Source: Bradyrhizobium roseum (lineage in GTDB: Bacteria; Pseudomonadota; Alphaproteobacteria; Rhizobiales; Xanthobacteraceae). From it: DNA of 64,000 bases. Below, one piece after another: positions 18,465 to 27,082 of the stretch (its first letter is position 1; every line of letters starts with the position of its first letter). The position numbers were made by a program, and so were the translations under genes. The stretch spans positions 5,804,450 to 5,868,449 of the forward strand of contig NZ_CP129212.1 of NCBI RefSeq assembly GCF_030413175.1, given 5' to 3'. The notes under the pieces are model-generated. The model was given only the letters and a program-made list of their open reading frames with translations. It was not told where the DNA came from and did no database searches.

Positions 18465-19689
18465 GACGCGTCTCCTGGTTGGTCTGCTGCTCTTTCCGGG
18501 GCTGCTTCGCCCCGTCTTGCGGTTGGCCTGGCGATGCACTGGATCCGTCTTGTGTGCCTTGCTGCTGCTGGCCGGAGAGCGAAGGCTGCGACGGGGGCGA
18601 ACCGGGCTGAAATCCGTCCAGCGCGCCATGCTGGACCGGGGCGACGTCGGCGACGTAGCCCGCCGACTGCATGAGTTCGCGAATCGATTCCCGCTGCTGA
18701 TCCAGCATCTGACTGGTATCCTTGCGGTCCGCCGCCAGATGGACGGAGACGGCCGCGCCGACAAGGCGAAGCCTTACGGTGACGTTGCCGAGCGCCGGCG
18801 GCTCCAGGCTGATGGTCAGGATCTTCAGCGGCTGATCAGCGACATTGTCCTGGGCCGAAAGGAGATTGGACGCGGCCGACGGTTGCGAGGCCGAGGAGCC
18901 CTCCAGTTCCGCCACCATGGCATTCGCGACTTGCGCGGTCGCGGAGAATGGCTGGACAGGGGGAAGATGCGTCTCCTGCCGGACCACGGTGACCTTGGTC
19001 GCTTCGGGCAACGCTTCGCGACCTCCGCCTTTGGCGGCACGCTCGATATTGGCAGCGACGGCTTCGAAGCTGGTCGCGGCGGTCATCGTCCGTGGCGGCG
19101 CCGCATCGGCCTGTGACGCTACCGTCGCCTGCGGCACCACGGCCGGCGGGCGGCTTCCGGTCTCGGCAACATCTTTCATCGCGCTGGCCGCGTTCGTGCC
19201 CGGCAGTTCGCGCGCGGTCGGCAATCGCGCTTTCCCCGCGGGCGCTGCGTCGTCGTCATCGCGGACCGTTTGCGCCTGTGGTTTCAATACCGGTATGGCG
19301 GCAAAGGGCTGTCCAATGCCCGAAGGCAGTATCGATCGATCCTGGATATCTGCCGTCTCCGAATGATCTGATATCACGGATGGGCGTGGCGCGTCCGGCT
19401 CCTCGGCGGCCTTCGGAAGCTTGCGCGCCGTCTCGTCGCCGGGCCTGTTGAGTTCTGCCAGCAGCGCGACGCGAGCGCGAAGCATGCCCGGTTCGATCGA
19501 CCCATCTTGATCCCGATCGCTCGACGCGCGCTGCGCCGGGTTCGATACCGTGTGGAGCAGGTCGCGGAACGCCGAGTTTCCGCCCGGCTTTGCTCCAAAG
19601 CCCTTTCCGGAACGGGCTGTCCCGCGCATGTTGATCGTCTCGGCAATGACGGAGATGGGTTCTCCGCCGGTTCCGCTAAGCTTGTTCAT
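18415..19689 (-). CDS. fliK: Flagellar hook-length control protein FliK
   Basis: This 424-residue protein is low in complexity in the middle (Ala, Pro, Ser, Asp rich) and carries the conserved FliK C-terminal domain at about 288-350 (LKILTISLEPPALGNVTVRL, then VSVHLAADRKDTSQMLDQQR). FliK measures hook length and switches export specificity through FlhB. The Gln-rich tail (355-424) overlaps the transglycosylase gene by 50 bp. Its start overlaps the motC stop as ATGA. Confidence 0.87.
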   Translation of the reverse strand: MNKLSGTGGEPISVIAETINMRGTARSGKGFGAKPGGNSAFRDLLHTVSNPAQRASSDRDQDGSIEPGMLRARVALLAELNRPGDETARKLPKAAEEPDAPRPSVISDHSETADIQDRSILPSGIGQPFAAIPVLKPQAQTVRDDDDAAPAGKARLPTARELPGTNAASAMKDVAETGSRPPAVVPQATVASQADAAPPRTMTAATSFEAVAANIERAAKGGGREALPEATKVTVVRQETHLPPVQPFSATAQVANAMVAELEGSSASQPSAASNLLSAQDNVADQPLKILTISLEPPALGNVTVRLRLVGAAVSVHLAADRKDTSQMLDQQRESIRELMQSAGYVADVAPVQHGALDGFQPGSPPSQPSLSGQQQQGTQDGSSASPGQPQDGAKQPRKEQQTNQETRHDQDVAPHHRRGAVYL

Positions 19690-20867
19690 GGACGGCGATC
19701 CTTGGTGAGGAGATCCAGCTCCGCGAGTTGCTTCTGCGCGCGTGCGAGCAGCGCTGCCGACGGGGAAAGATCGAGACGCGCCGGTGTGGGCGGTGGATTT
19801 TCGGCTACCGATCCCGTGGTCGGCTTGCGGATGTCGAACATGATCTGAAGGGTCGCATTCAGGATCGGAACGTCCCGCTCCGGCAATTTCGATTTGTCGA
19901 CGGTCTTCAATTCGGCAAGGCCGCCTTCATAATCGTCGGTGAGCGCCCGCGCCGCAGCGCGGAAGAAGCGTGCGCGCTCGCCGTCCGTATTTCCGTCGCC
20001 ACTGAGCGGCAGCGCCTGCTCGCCCGCCAGCCGCGCCACGGCAAGACGACCGCGGATCAGGGCCGTTCGCGCGATCCCCAGATAGAGTTTGAGGCGGCTC
20101 GCGCGATCGAGCTGTTCCAGCATGGCCGAAAGCCGCGAGAAGCGGCGCTCGTCAAATGCAAGGCTCGAACGCGTCAAGGCGGACGAAAAGCGCTGCCAGA
20201 AATCGCCGGAATAGACCGAGTTGCCATAGTGCCGGACATAGACCAGCGTCAGAAATTCGAACTTGTCGAAGTCTTCAGCCTGCCCGACGAGCCCGATCTC
20301 GCGTCGCAGAGCAGCCTCTTCGACGAGCGTGCCCGGCAGCAACAGGCGGGCTTCATCCAGGCGCTCGATCGCGGCCGGCGCATCCGAATTGGCCAACAGC
20401 GCCCCCAGCACCAGCGCAATGTGACCGCTCATGCTCGACGGCACCGCGCGCGGCTTGACGTCCTTCAATATCTCCCGGGCTTCGTCCTGGCGGCCTTCAA
20501 CATAGGCCAGCGCGCCATTGAACAGCCGCTCGTCGACGCTCATCCGATCACGCGGAAGCTTGCGCACGATCTGCGGGGCTCCGCCGCTCAGCAAGTAGAT
20601 GACGACGGCCTGGCCATTCTGCGGGTTGCTCCACACGTTGGGATCAGCGGCAAGAAGTTTCTCGCCGATCTGCCGGATCAACGCCGGATGCCGGCGGTGC
20701 GCTGCGGCGTCGCCGCGCGCGATACCGTCCTGCACTGCCTGCAACGACCGAACCAGCTGATACGGCTCGCCCGAGGCCGGCTCCGGGGACGGCGTCGCGG
20801 CAAGTGCCGTCGCCGCCATGAAGGACAGCGATAACAACAGCCCGGCGGCCGGTCGCGCCCCGATCAC
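19686..20867 (-). CDS. motC: Periplasmic motor protein MotC
   Basis: This 393-residue protein has a signal peptide (about 1-23, ending ATALAA) and helical repeats through the mature part. It matches rhizobial MotC (EPYQLVRSLQAVQDGIARGD; VYVRHYGNSVYSGDFWQRF). In Sinorhizobium MotC binds the periplasmic part of MotB and is needed for stator function. The GTG start overlaps the motB stop as GTGA. Confidence 0.9.
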   Translation of the reverse strand: MIGARPAAGLLLSLSFMAATALAATPSPEPASGEPYQLVRSLQAVQDGIARGDAAAHRRHPALIRQIGEKLLAADPNVWSNPQNGQAVVIYLLSGGAPQIVRKLPRDRMSVDERLFNGALAYVEGRQDEAREILKDVKPRAVPSSMSGHIALVLGALLANSDAPAAIERLDEARLLLPGTLVEEAALRREIGLVGQAEDFDKFEFLTLVYVRHYGNSVYSGDFWQRFSSALTRSSLAFDERRFSRLSAMLEQLDRASRLKLYLGIARTALIRGRLAVARLAGEQALPLSGDGNTDGERARFFRAAARALTDDYEGGLAELKTVDKSKLPERDVPILNATLQIMFDIRKPTTGSVAENPPPTPARLDLSPSAALLARAQKQLAELDLLTKDRRP

Positions 20868-22189
20868 GGCCGTTTCTCCCTGACAAGGATCTCGATCCGG
20901 CGGTTTTGTGCCGCCGCTGGATCCTCCGGAAGTTTTGGACGCCGATCCGCATACCCTTCGACATGCTCGATCCGGCGCGGATCCACGCCGGATCGAACCA
21001 GCATGTAGTACGCCATTTGCGCACGCGCGGTCGAAAGCCGCCAGTTGTCGTAGGTGTCCGACCGGTACGGTCGATTGTCGGTATGGCCGCGGACAATGAT
21101 CAGACCCGGACGCTTCGTCAGCAGCGGCCCGATCTTGTCGATGACTCGAATGAGTTCGGGACGCGGTTCGGCAGAGCCGACTGCAAACATGCCGAAGTTG
21201 GCATCGTCGGTCAGACTGATCAGCAGGCCTTCCTCGACCTGGCGGACTTCCGCAACCGGCCCGGCGCCCGCTTTGATGTCCGACAACGCGTCGGCGATCA
21301 CTGCCTGGAGCTGCTTGGCGGTGGGCTGTGCGCGGGCGGCGTCACGCGGTTCGACGCCCTTCGCAGCTTCTGCCGGATGAGGTTGGGCCGCGGCATTGGC
21401 TTCAGCGCTGACCTGAGAACTGGCTTGGACATTGCCTTCGCGGCCGGGCAGCGAGGACGCCGAGCCTGGCGGCAGCAAAGGCGACATGTGCACAGACGTC
21501 GGCTGTCCGCTCGCCTGGGCGGCACCTCCGCCATCATCAGGCTTGCCGGGGCGAACGGGCGGCGGCTCGCCTTGACTTCCCTCATGCGCATTTTCGCGGA
21601 AGGGAGGCTTCGGACGAGGCTCGCTCTCGATCACCCGCTCGGCATTCTTCCCAGCCTGCGGCGCGAGCCTCCAGTAACCGGGATCGAACGGATCGCGATA
21701 GGCCTCGCCTCCCTTCAGACCGTCCTCTTGCGCTGAGGTCAAAGCGCCCGCGCGCCTCTGTCCCGACGCCTCATTCGCGCTGGCGGCGATCTCGGTCAGT
21801 GCCGCGTAGGGATCGCGAAACAGGACCTTCTCCTCGTAGAATGGCGGCTTCTCGGCGGTGGGCGAGTCGCCGCGGCGCTCCTCGTTGGGCCCCGCAGGCT
21901 TGCGCTTGCCGTCCTGACCTTCGGACGCGGGCGGATCCTCCTTCGAGAGATCCCTGAGGCCCTTCGGAGCCGGAGCGTTCTCCGACAGCTTGATCGGATT
22001 GAAGTAGCTCGCCACGACCTGACGCTGGTCCTGGTTCAGCGCGCTGAGCAACCACAACACCAGGAAGAACGCCATCATGGCGGTCATGAAGTCCGCATAG
22101 GCGATCTTCCAGACGCCGCCCTTGGCCGGCGAATCTTCGAAGGCGCTGCGCCGCCGGATGATGACGAGCTCTGGCTTGAGGTCGCTCAT
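20864..22189 (-). CDS. motB: Flagellar motor stator protein MotB, rhizobial long form
   Basis: This 441-residue protein has a short cytoplasmic start, one membrane helix (about 33-52) carrying the proton-channel Asp33 in KIAYADFMTAMMAFFLVLWL, and a C-terminal OmpA-like peptidoglycan-binding domain (about 310-435, with RGHTDNRPYRSDTYDNWRLS). Between them lie some 230 residues of low-complexity Pro/Gly/Glu-rich sequence, longer than enterobacterial MotB and typical of rhizobia that also have MotC. It is followed by motC with a GTGA overlap. MotA is encoded in another unit. Confidence 0.93.
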   Translation of the reverse strand: MSDLKPELVIIRRRSAFEDSPAKGGVWKIAYADFMTAMMAFFLVLWLLSALNQDQRQVVASYFNPIKLSENAPAPKGLRDLSKEDPPASEGQDGKRKPAGPNEERRGDSPTAEKPPFYEEKVLFRDPYAALTEIAASANEASGQRRAGALTSAQEDGLKGGEAYRDPFDPGYWRLAPQAGKNAERVIESEPRPKPPFRENAHEGSQGEPPPVRPGKPDDGGGAAQASGQPTSVHMSPLLPPGSASSLPGREGNVQASSQVSAEANAAAQPHPAEAAKGVEPRDAARAQPTAKQLQAVIADALSDIKAGAGPVAEVRQVEEGLLISLTDDANFGMFAVGSAEPRPELIRVIDKIGPLLTKRPGLIIVRGHTDNRPYRSDTYDNWRLSTARAQMAYYMLVRSGVDPRRIEHVEGYADRRPKLPEDPAAAQNRRIEILVREKRP

Positions 22190-22195
22190 TGCGAA

Positions 22196-22861
22196 TTACC
22201 GACGCGCTTCCTTCAGCCGTGCCGTCCACGCCTGCATCTGCGTCTCGATCACGGTCTGATCGGCCACGACGCGGATTTCGAGCGTGTCGGCCGCCTGATA
22301 TTCGATACCCGTCCGCCGCGCCGTGTCGAGCTGCGCCTTGACCCGCTGCAGCAAATCGGCCGGACCGCTGATCCGAAGCACCGGCACGGGTGAGCTGCAT
22401 GTCAGCACCGATATCTGCTCGATGAGCGCCTCGACAGCCTTGTCGCGGACTGCATCTGCGAGGAACGGCTGCAATATACGAGCCACGGAGCTGGCGATGT
22501 TCGATTCAAGTTCGCGGCAGGCGGCGCTGAAGCCATGGACGATCGCGACGGCCTGCTGGTCGGACCACTTGGCGCGCTCTTCGCCAAGCCTGACGGCGCT
22601 ACGAACGCGCTCCTCCGCCAGCCCGGCATTGCCTTCCGCAAGACCGGCGGCATAGCCGCGCCGATAGGCTTCATCCACAAGATTGACCTGCGGGGTTTCG
22701 GCTTTGGGTGCAGGCGCGGACTGGGGAATCGGCGCAGGCTGGGACTCGCGCCGGGCCTCCCGCGGCTTCGCCATGGGCTCCGGGACTTTCGGCTTCTCGG
22801 CGGGTTTGGCGCGACCATTCGCATCGAACTGCGGAAGGAGTTTTCCGATCGCCGCATTCAT
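22196..22861 (-). CDS. fliH: FliH-like regulator of the flagellar export ATPase
   Basis: This 221-residue protein has a Pro/Ala-rich N-terminal half, then the glycine-repeat helix typical of FliH (EAYRRGYAAGLAEGNAGLAE) and a C-terminal domain ending LEIRVVADQTVIETQMQAWT. FliH forms a dimer that holds FliI at the export gate. It starts with an ATGA overlap on the fliF stop. Confidence 0.82.
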   Translation of the reverse strand: MNAAIGKLLPQFDANGRAKPAEKPKVPEPMAKPREARRESQPAPIPQSAPAPKAETPQVNLVDEAYRRGYAAGLAEGNAGLAEERVRSAVRLGEERAKWSDQQAVAIVHGFSAACRELESNIASSVARILQPFLADAVRDKAVEALIEQISVLTCSSPVPVLRISGPADLLQRVKAQLDTARRTGIEYQAADTLEIRVVADQTVIETQMQAWTARLKEARR

Positions 22862-24477
22862 GCCGCCTCCTCCCGGCGCATCCAGTCTTTAAGGATCGCC
22901 GCCGCCTGCGCCTGGTCGAGACGCACGATCTGCTCAAGCCGCTTCTGCGGGGTCCGCTGCATCTTGCCCTCGAGGTCTTCCACCAGGTTCAGCTCTTCCT
23001 GTTCCGCCGCCGTCAAATTGGCGGCCTCGAGCTCGGCGACGGCGTCCGACGCCGCGACCTGCTCCTGCTGCGCACGGTGGGTCAGGATGCCGTTGACCGC
23101 GGGGCGAAGGCCGAACCAGACGAGCATGGCAGCGACGGCCAGGATCGTCGCCGCATTGATGATGCTGCCCATCTGCCTGTTCAGCATCTCGACGAACCCG
23201 ATGGGCGGCACCGGGGCCAGCTCGCGCGAGCCCTCGACGAAATCCACCGCCGTCACCTGGATCTGGTCGCCGCGCTGCCGGTCGATGCCGCCGGCGGTCG
23301 CTGCAAGCTGGCTGATCTCCGCGATCTTGCTGTCGACGATGGCCTGATTGGTCTTGTCGCCGAGATCGGCAACGAGCCGCGTGCGATTGATCAGGACCGC
23401 GATGAAGAGTTTCTTAACGGAATAGCCGTCGCTGACGGTCGTCGTCGTCTTGGACGATACTTCGAAATTGGTGACGTCCTCACGCCGCTGCTTTTCCTCG
23501 TTGGAGTTCTTGGTGCCGCCGGCATTGACCTGCTGGTCGGGAAGATTCTGTTGCACGGTCGTCGGCGTCTGGCGATCGGCGTTCTGCGAGGTTTCCTTCT
23601 CCCGCACGTTGCGGACCGAGCGCTCCGCGCGTGCCTCCGGATCGTAAACGGTCTCGTTGATCTGCCGCTTGTCGGTCGAGAGCTGCGGCGCGACGCTGAC
23701 TTCGAAATTGTCCAGACCGAGATAGGGCGTCAGCGCCTTGCGGATGTTCTCCTGCACCATCTGCCCGACCATCTTCTGCAGGCTCGCCATCTTGGTCGGC
23801 GCCGCGCTCGCCTCGTCCTCCTCGGCAAGCAGCATGGAGCCGTCGGCATCCAGCACCGTCACCTTGTCCCGCGTCATGCCGGGAATGGCGGCAGCGACGA
23901 GATGACGGATCGACTGCGCCGTACGGGCCTCGATCGCGCCGTCGGTGCGCAGCACGACCGAAGCGGATGGCGGTTGCTGGGTCGCGCGGAACGAACCGCG
24001 CACGGGCAGAACGATATGGACCCTGGCAGCCTTCACGCCCTTCATCAGCTGAACGGTTCGGGCAATTTCGCCTTCGAGCGCCCTGAGCTTCGTGACCTCC
24101 TGCATAAACGAGGTCAACCCGAGCGAGCCGATCTTGTCGAAAAGTTCGTAGCCGGCATTTGCGCTCGTCGGCAGCCCCTTCTCGGCAAGCAGCATCCGCG
24201 CCTGCATGGTCTGGCTCGGCCGGACCGAAACCGCGTCTCCGGCTGTATTCACGTCAAACGCGATGCTCTGCTCACGGAGCGCGGCGCCAATGCGCGTCAC
24301 GTCCTCGCGGGTGAGACCGGTGTAAAGAGGCTCGAACTCAGGTCGGCTTAGATAATAGGCGCCTCCGACCACAGTCACCAGAACGGCAAATCCAATCACC
24401 CCCAGCGCCATCAGGCGCCGCGGCCCGAGTTCCAGCAAATTGTTGAGCAGCTGCTGTACCTGCGCGCGACTGAGCAT
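22858..24477 (-). CDS. fliF: Flagellar MS-ring protein FliF
   Basis: This 539-residue protein has two membrane helices, about 23-45 and 430-452, on either side of the periplasmic ring-building domains (FEPLYTGLTREDVTRIGAAL; ARVHIVLPVRGSFRATQQPP). The cytoplasmic tail binds FliG. I start at the ATG at 24477, which has GAGG just upstream. It is the first gene of the unit that runs down to 7703. Assembly of the basal body begins with this ring. Confidence 0.94.
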   Translation of the reverse strand: MLSRAQVQQLLNNLLELGPRRLMALGVIGFAVLVTVVGGAYYLSRPEFEPLYTGLTREDVTRIGAALREQSIAFDVNTAGDAVSVRPSQTMQARMLLAEKGLPTSANAGYELFDKIGSLGLTSFMQEVTKLRALEGEIARTVQLMKGVKAARVHIVLPVRGSFRATQQPPSASVVLRTDGAIEARTAQSIRHLVAAAIPGMTRDKVTVLDADGSMLLAEEDEASAAPTKMASLQKMVGQMVQENIRKALTPYLGLDNFEVSVAPQLSTDKRQINETVYDPEARAERSVRNVREKETSQNADRQTPTTVQQNLPDQQVNAGGTKNSNEEKQRREDVTNFEVSSKTTTTVSDGYSVKKLFIAVLINRTRLVADLGDKTNQAIVDSKIAEISQLAATAGGIDRQRGDQIQVTAVDFVEGSRELAPVPPIGFVEMLNRQMGSIINAATILAVAAMLVWFGLRPAVNGILTHRAQQEQVAASDAVAELEAANLTAAEQEELNLVEDLEGKMQRTPQKRLEQIVRLDQAQAAAILKDWMRREEAA

Positions 24478-24727
24478 GAGACCTCGTACCAATGCGAATG
24501 CCAGCACACTCCGCCGCCAACCTTGTCTGGGGGTTGCGCGTGAAAGCAGTCACATCAGTCCGTCTTGCGGGCGTTGTCGATTGGTGGGCCGGAGGGCGAC
24601 ATCTGCCGGAGATTTTAGCGCAGACGCCAACGCCGTCGACGCACGACGCGTTGAACGAGGACCAGGGAAATGGCCTGGATTGGATCGGACGACAGGTCGA
24701 TCGCCGTCATGTCGACCTTGACGAAGG

Positions 24728-24753
24728 GACCGCGCTCCGCGAGGAGCACGGTC
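24728..24753 (-). terminator. Weak terminator candidate downstream of the second flagellin gene
   Basis: The sequence can form a stem of about 11 bp with one mismatch (gaccgcgctcc / ggagcacggtc) 17 bp after the flagellin stop. No T-run follows, so it may mainly protect the mRNA end or work with Rho. Confidence 0.35.
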
Positions 24754-24769
24754 TCTTCGATGGCGCTTC

Positions 24770-25684
24770 TTACTTGAAGAGCGACAGGATGCTCTGGCTG
24801 TTCTGGTTGGCGATCGACAGTGCCTGCACGCCGAGCTGCTGCTGGACCTGCAGCGCCTGCAGACGGGTGGACTCCGCGTTCATGTCGGCGTCGACGAGCT
24901 GGCCGATACCGCGGGTCACCGAATCCATCAGCGACTTCACGAAGTCGGTATTGTTCTGAATGCGGTTCTTGATGGCGCCGAGGTCCGCGGCCGACTGGCT
25001 GACGGTGTTGATCGCGGCCACGACCTGCGCGATCAGGCCGTCGAGTGTGGTCTGGTCGGCCACCGAGTCGGTCAGCGCGCCGATGTTCATGTTGTCGATG
25101 GACACGGTGGTGGTACCGCTGACCGTATCGAGGATGCCGGTCTGCGTGGTGGTATACAGCGAGTAGTTGGCGACCGTGACCTGGATCGTGTTGATGGTCG
25201 GCGTGGCGCCCACGCGCGAGAACGACGACACGAGGTTGACGGTGGCCGGAGTCGTGGCATTCGTGCTGAGCCAGTTCACGCCGTTGAACGTCGCCGAGTT
25301 GGCGGTGTTCTTCATGTCCTGCTGGATCTGGGTGATTTCCGACTGGATCTTGGTCCGGTCGATGCCGGCCGTCTTGGCCTCGACCAGCAGCGCCTGAAGC
25401 TTGTTGAGGCCGCTGGTGCCTTCGTTGCCCAGGACCGCGGTCAGCGCAGTGTATTCGGTGTCGACCGTCGCGGCCGACAGCCCGAGCGAGTCGGACACCG
25501 CGGACAGCGCGGAATTGTCGGCCCGCATCGAGGTCGCGATCGACCAATAGGCCGAGTTGTCCGAAGCGGTTGCGACGCGCTGGCCGGTCGAGATCCGGTT
25601 TTCGGTGGTCTGCATGTTCGCGCTGACCGACCGCAAGGTCTGCAACGCGGTCATCGCCGCCGAATTGGTAAGCAAGGAAGCCAT
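24770..25684 (-). CDS. fliC: Flagellin, second of a tandem pair (lateral type)
   Basis: This 304-residue flagellin has conserved D0/D1 ends (LLTNSAAMTALQTLRSVSA; ending QQQLGVQALSIANQNSQSIL) and a small variable centre at about 140-200, so it lacks large outer domains and should give a thin filament. It is very similar to the next gene upstream (25910-26818). AAAGGGACAT provides the ribosome site, 8 nt from the ATG. It has its own sigma28-like promoter and a leader shared with its partner, so it is probably monocistronic. It corresponds to a lafA-type gene. Confidence 0.95.
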   Translation of the reverse strand: MASLLTNSAAMTALQTLRSVSANMQTTENRISTGQRVATASDNSAYWSIATSMRADNSALSAVSDSLGLSAATVDTEYTALTAVLGNEGTSGLNKLQALLVEAKTAGIDRTKIQSEITQIQQDMKNTANSATFNGVNWLSTNATTPATVNLVSSFSRVGATPTINTIQVTVANYSLYTTTQTGILDTVSGTTTVSIDNMNIGALTDSVADQTTLDGLIAQVVAAINTVSQSAADLGAIKNRIQNNTDFVKSLMDSVTRGIGQLVDADMNAESTRLQALQVQQQLGVQALSIANQNSQSILSLFK

Positions 25685-25689
25685 TGTCG

Positions 25690-25745
25690 ATGTCCCTTTG
25701 AGTTTGGAATTGAGTCTTTGGGGACATACCGGGCTTTCACCGGTA
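25690..25745 (-). promoter_or_regulatory. Structured 5' leader of the second flagellin gene
   Basis: In the mRNA, the hairpin UACCGG-UGAAAGC-CCGGUA (6 bp, plus-strand 25727-25745) is followed at once by AUGUCCC (25721-25727), which is a perfect reverse complement of GGGACAU (25690-25696) in the Shine-Dalgarno region, with a 24-nt loop. Pairing would hide the ribosome site. A 51-nt block, 25720-25770, recurs with 3 differences at 26859-26909 before the other flagellin. FlbT is a possible binding partner (inference). Confidence 0.6.
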
Positions 25746-25813
25746 CGACAGGGCGGCGTCATGCCTTTGGGTCGCGGATATCCGTCGAGGGCCCAACCCG
25801 TCGTAGCAGCAAG

Positions 25814-25841
25814 GGTATCGGCCGAACCTTGTGCTAAGCTT
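25814..25841 (-). promoter_or_regulatory. Sigma28-like promoter of the second flagellin gene
   Basis: On the minus strand the sequence reads CAAGCTTA, 12 nt, GCCGATAC. The -10 box matches 7 of 8 positions of the enterobacterial sigma28 consensus GCCGATAA. The -10 box ends 130 nt before the ATG, exactly as in the other flagellin gene. Confidence 0.55.
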
Positions 25842-25855
25842 GTGACTCCCGGGAC

Positions 25856-25886
25856 GAAAAAAAGGCCGCGCTCTGGAGAGCGCGGC
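25856..25886 (-). terminator. Rho-independent terminator of the first flagellin gene
   Basis: A near-perfect GC-rich stem of 10-11 bp (25863-25873 with 25876-25886) is followed on the minus strand by seven T residues (25856-25862). It lies 24 bp after the flagellin stop and separates this transcript from the next promoter. Confidence 0.88.
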
Positions 25887-25909
25887 CTTTCCGCCCGAAT
25901 GGTCCGGGC

Positions 25910-26818
25910 TTAGCGGAACAGGGACAGGATGCTCTGGGTGTTCTGGTTGGCGATCGACAGCGCCTGCACGCCGAGCTGCTGCTGGACCTGGAACGCCTGC
26001 AGACGGGTGGACTCGGCGTTCATGTCGGCATCGACGAGCTGACCGATACCGCGGGTCACCGAGTCCATCAGCGACTTCACGAAATTGGTGTTGTTCTCGA
26101 TGCGGTTCTTGATGGCGCCGAGGTCGGCGGCCGACTGGCTGACCGTGTTGATCGCGGCCGTGACCTGCGCGATAAAGCCATCGAGCGTGGTCTGGTCGGC
26201 GGTCGAATCGGTCAGCGCGCTGATGTCGATGGTGTCGATCGAGGCGGTGCCGTTCACCGTATCCAGGATGCCGCCCTGGGCGTTGGTATAGAGCGTATAG
26301 TCGGCAACCGTCACCGTAATCGAGTTGATGGTCGGCGTGCCGCCGACGCGAGAGAACGACGACACGAGATTGACCGTCGCCGGCGTCGTGGCATTCGTGC
26401 TCAGCCAGTTCACGCTGTTGAAGGTCGCAGACGCAGCCGTGCTCTTCATGTCCTGCTGGATCTGGGTGATTTCCGACTGGATCTTCGTCCGGTCGATACC
26501 GGCGGTCTTGGCTTCGACCAGCAGCGACTGGAGCTTGTTGAGACCGCTCTTGCCGTCGCTGCCGAGTACCGTGGTCAGCGCGGTGTACTGGGTATCGACG
26601 GTCGCGGCCGACAGACCGAGCGAGTCTGACACGGCTGACAGCGCGGCGTTGTCGGCACGCATCGAGGTCGCAATCGACCAATAGGCCGCGTTGTCCGAAG
26701 CGGTGGCAACACGCTGGCCGGTGGAGATCCGGTTTTGCGTGGTGGCCATGCTCTGGCCGATCGACTGCAGGGTCTGCAGTGCGGTCATGGCGGACGAGTT
26801 CGTGAGGAGGCTTGACAT
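25910..26818 (-). CDS. fliC: Flagellin, first of a tandem pair (lateral type)
   Basis: This 302-residue flagellin has the same short build as its neighbour: conserved ends (SSLLTNSSAMTALQTLQSIG; QQLGVQALSIANQNTQSIL) and a small variable centre. The ribosome site AAAGGGACAT is 8 nt from the ATG. A strong terminator follows, so it forms its own transcript. The pair looks like a recent tandem duplication, lafA1/lafA2 in type. Confidence 0.95.
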   Translation of the reverse strand: MSSLLTNSSAMTALQTLQSIGQSMATTQNRISTGQRVATASDNAAYWSIATSMRADNAALSAVSDSLGLSAATVDTQYTALTTVLGSDGKSGLNKLQSLLVEAKTAGIDRTKIQSEITQIQQDMKSTAASATFNSVNWLSTNATTPATVNLVSSFSRVGGTPTINSITVTVADYTLYTNAQGGILDTVNGTASIDTIDISALTDSTADQTTLDGFIAQVTAAINTVSQSAADLGAIKNRIENNTNFVKSLMDSVTRGIGQLVDADMNAESTRLQAFQVQQQLGVQALSIANQNTQSILSLFR

Positions 26819-26823
26819 GAAGA

Positions 26824-26883
26824 ATGTCCCTTTATGTACGCGTTAACTTTTTCATTGGGGGGACATACCGGGCTTTCACCGGT
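26824..26883 (-). promoter_or_regulatory. Structured 5' leader of the first flagellin gene
   Basis: The hairpin ACCGG-UGAAAGC-CCGGU (5 bp, 26867-26883) is followed by AUGUCCC (26860-26866), which pairs perfectly with GGGACAU (26824-26830) at the ribosome site across a 29-nt loop. The arms and hairpin are kept in both flagellin leaders although the loop sequence is not, which argues for an RNA structure under selection. Confidence 0.6.
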
Positions 26884-26947
26884 TCGGCAGGGCGGCATCA
26901 TGCCTTTGGACCGATATGGGTGGGGTCCAACCTGACGTGGCCCCTGA

Positions 26948-26975
26948 CTACCAGCCGAACGTTAGCCTTAGCTTA
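26948..26975 (-). promoter_or_regulatory. Sigma28-like promoter of the first flagellin gene
   Basis: On the minus strand the sequence reads TAAGCTAA, 12 nt, GCTGGTAG. It aligns with the other flagellin promoter, sharing GTTCGGC at the end of the spacer and start of the -10. The -10 box ends 130 nt before the ATG. Confidence 0.5.
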
Positions 26976-27082
26976 AGGCGGGCCCGCATTTCGCCACAAT
27001 AACGCGGCCGCGGATTTGCCGTCCGGTAAGGATGAACGCCCGGCTGCGGGCCAGGACCGCCCCGCCGCCACGATGCACCGCG

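Noticed and set aside
24615..25727. 370-codon open frame on the minus strand over a flagellin gene
   Set aside because: It is the same stretch as the flagellin in another frame and is full of Arg/His/Asp with no family sequence; the flagellin frame is clear.
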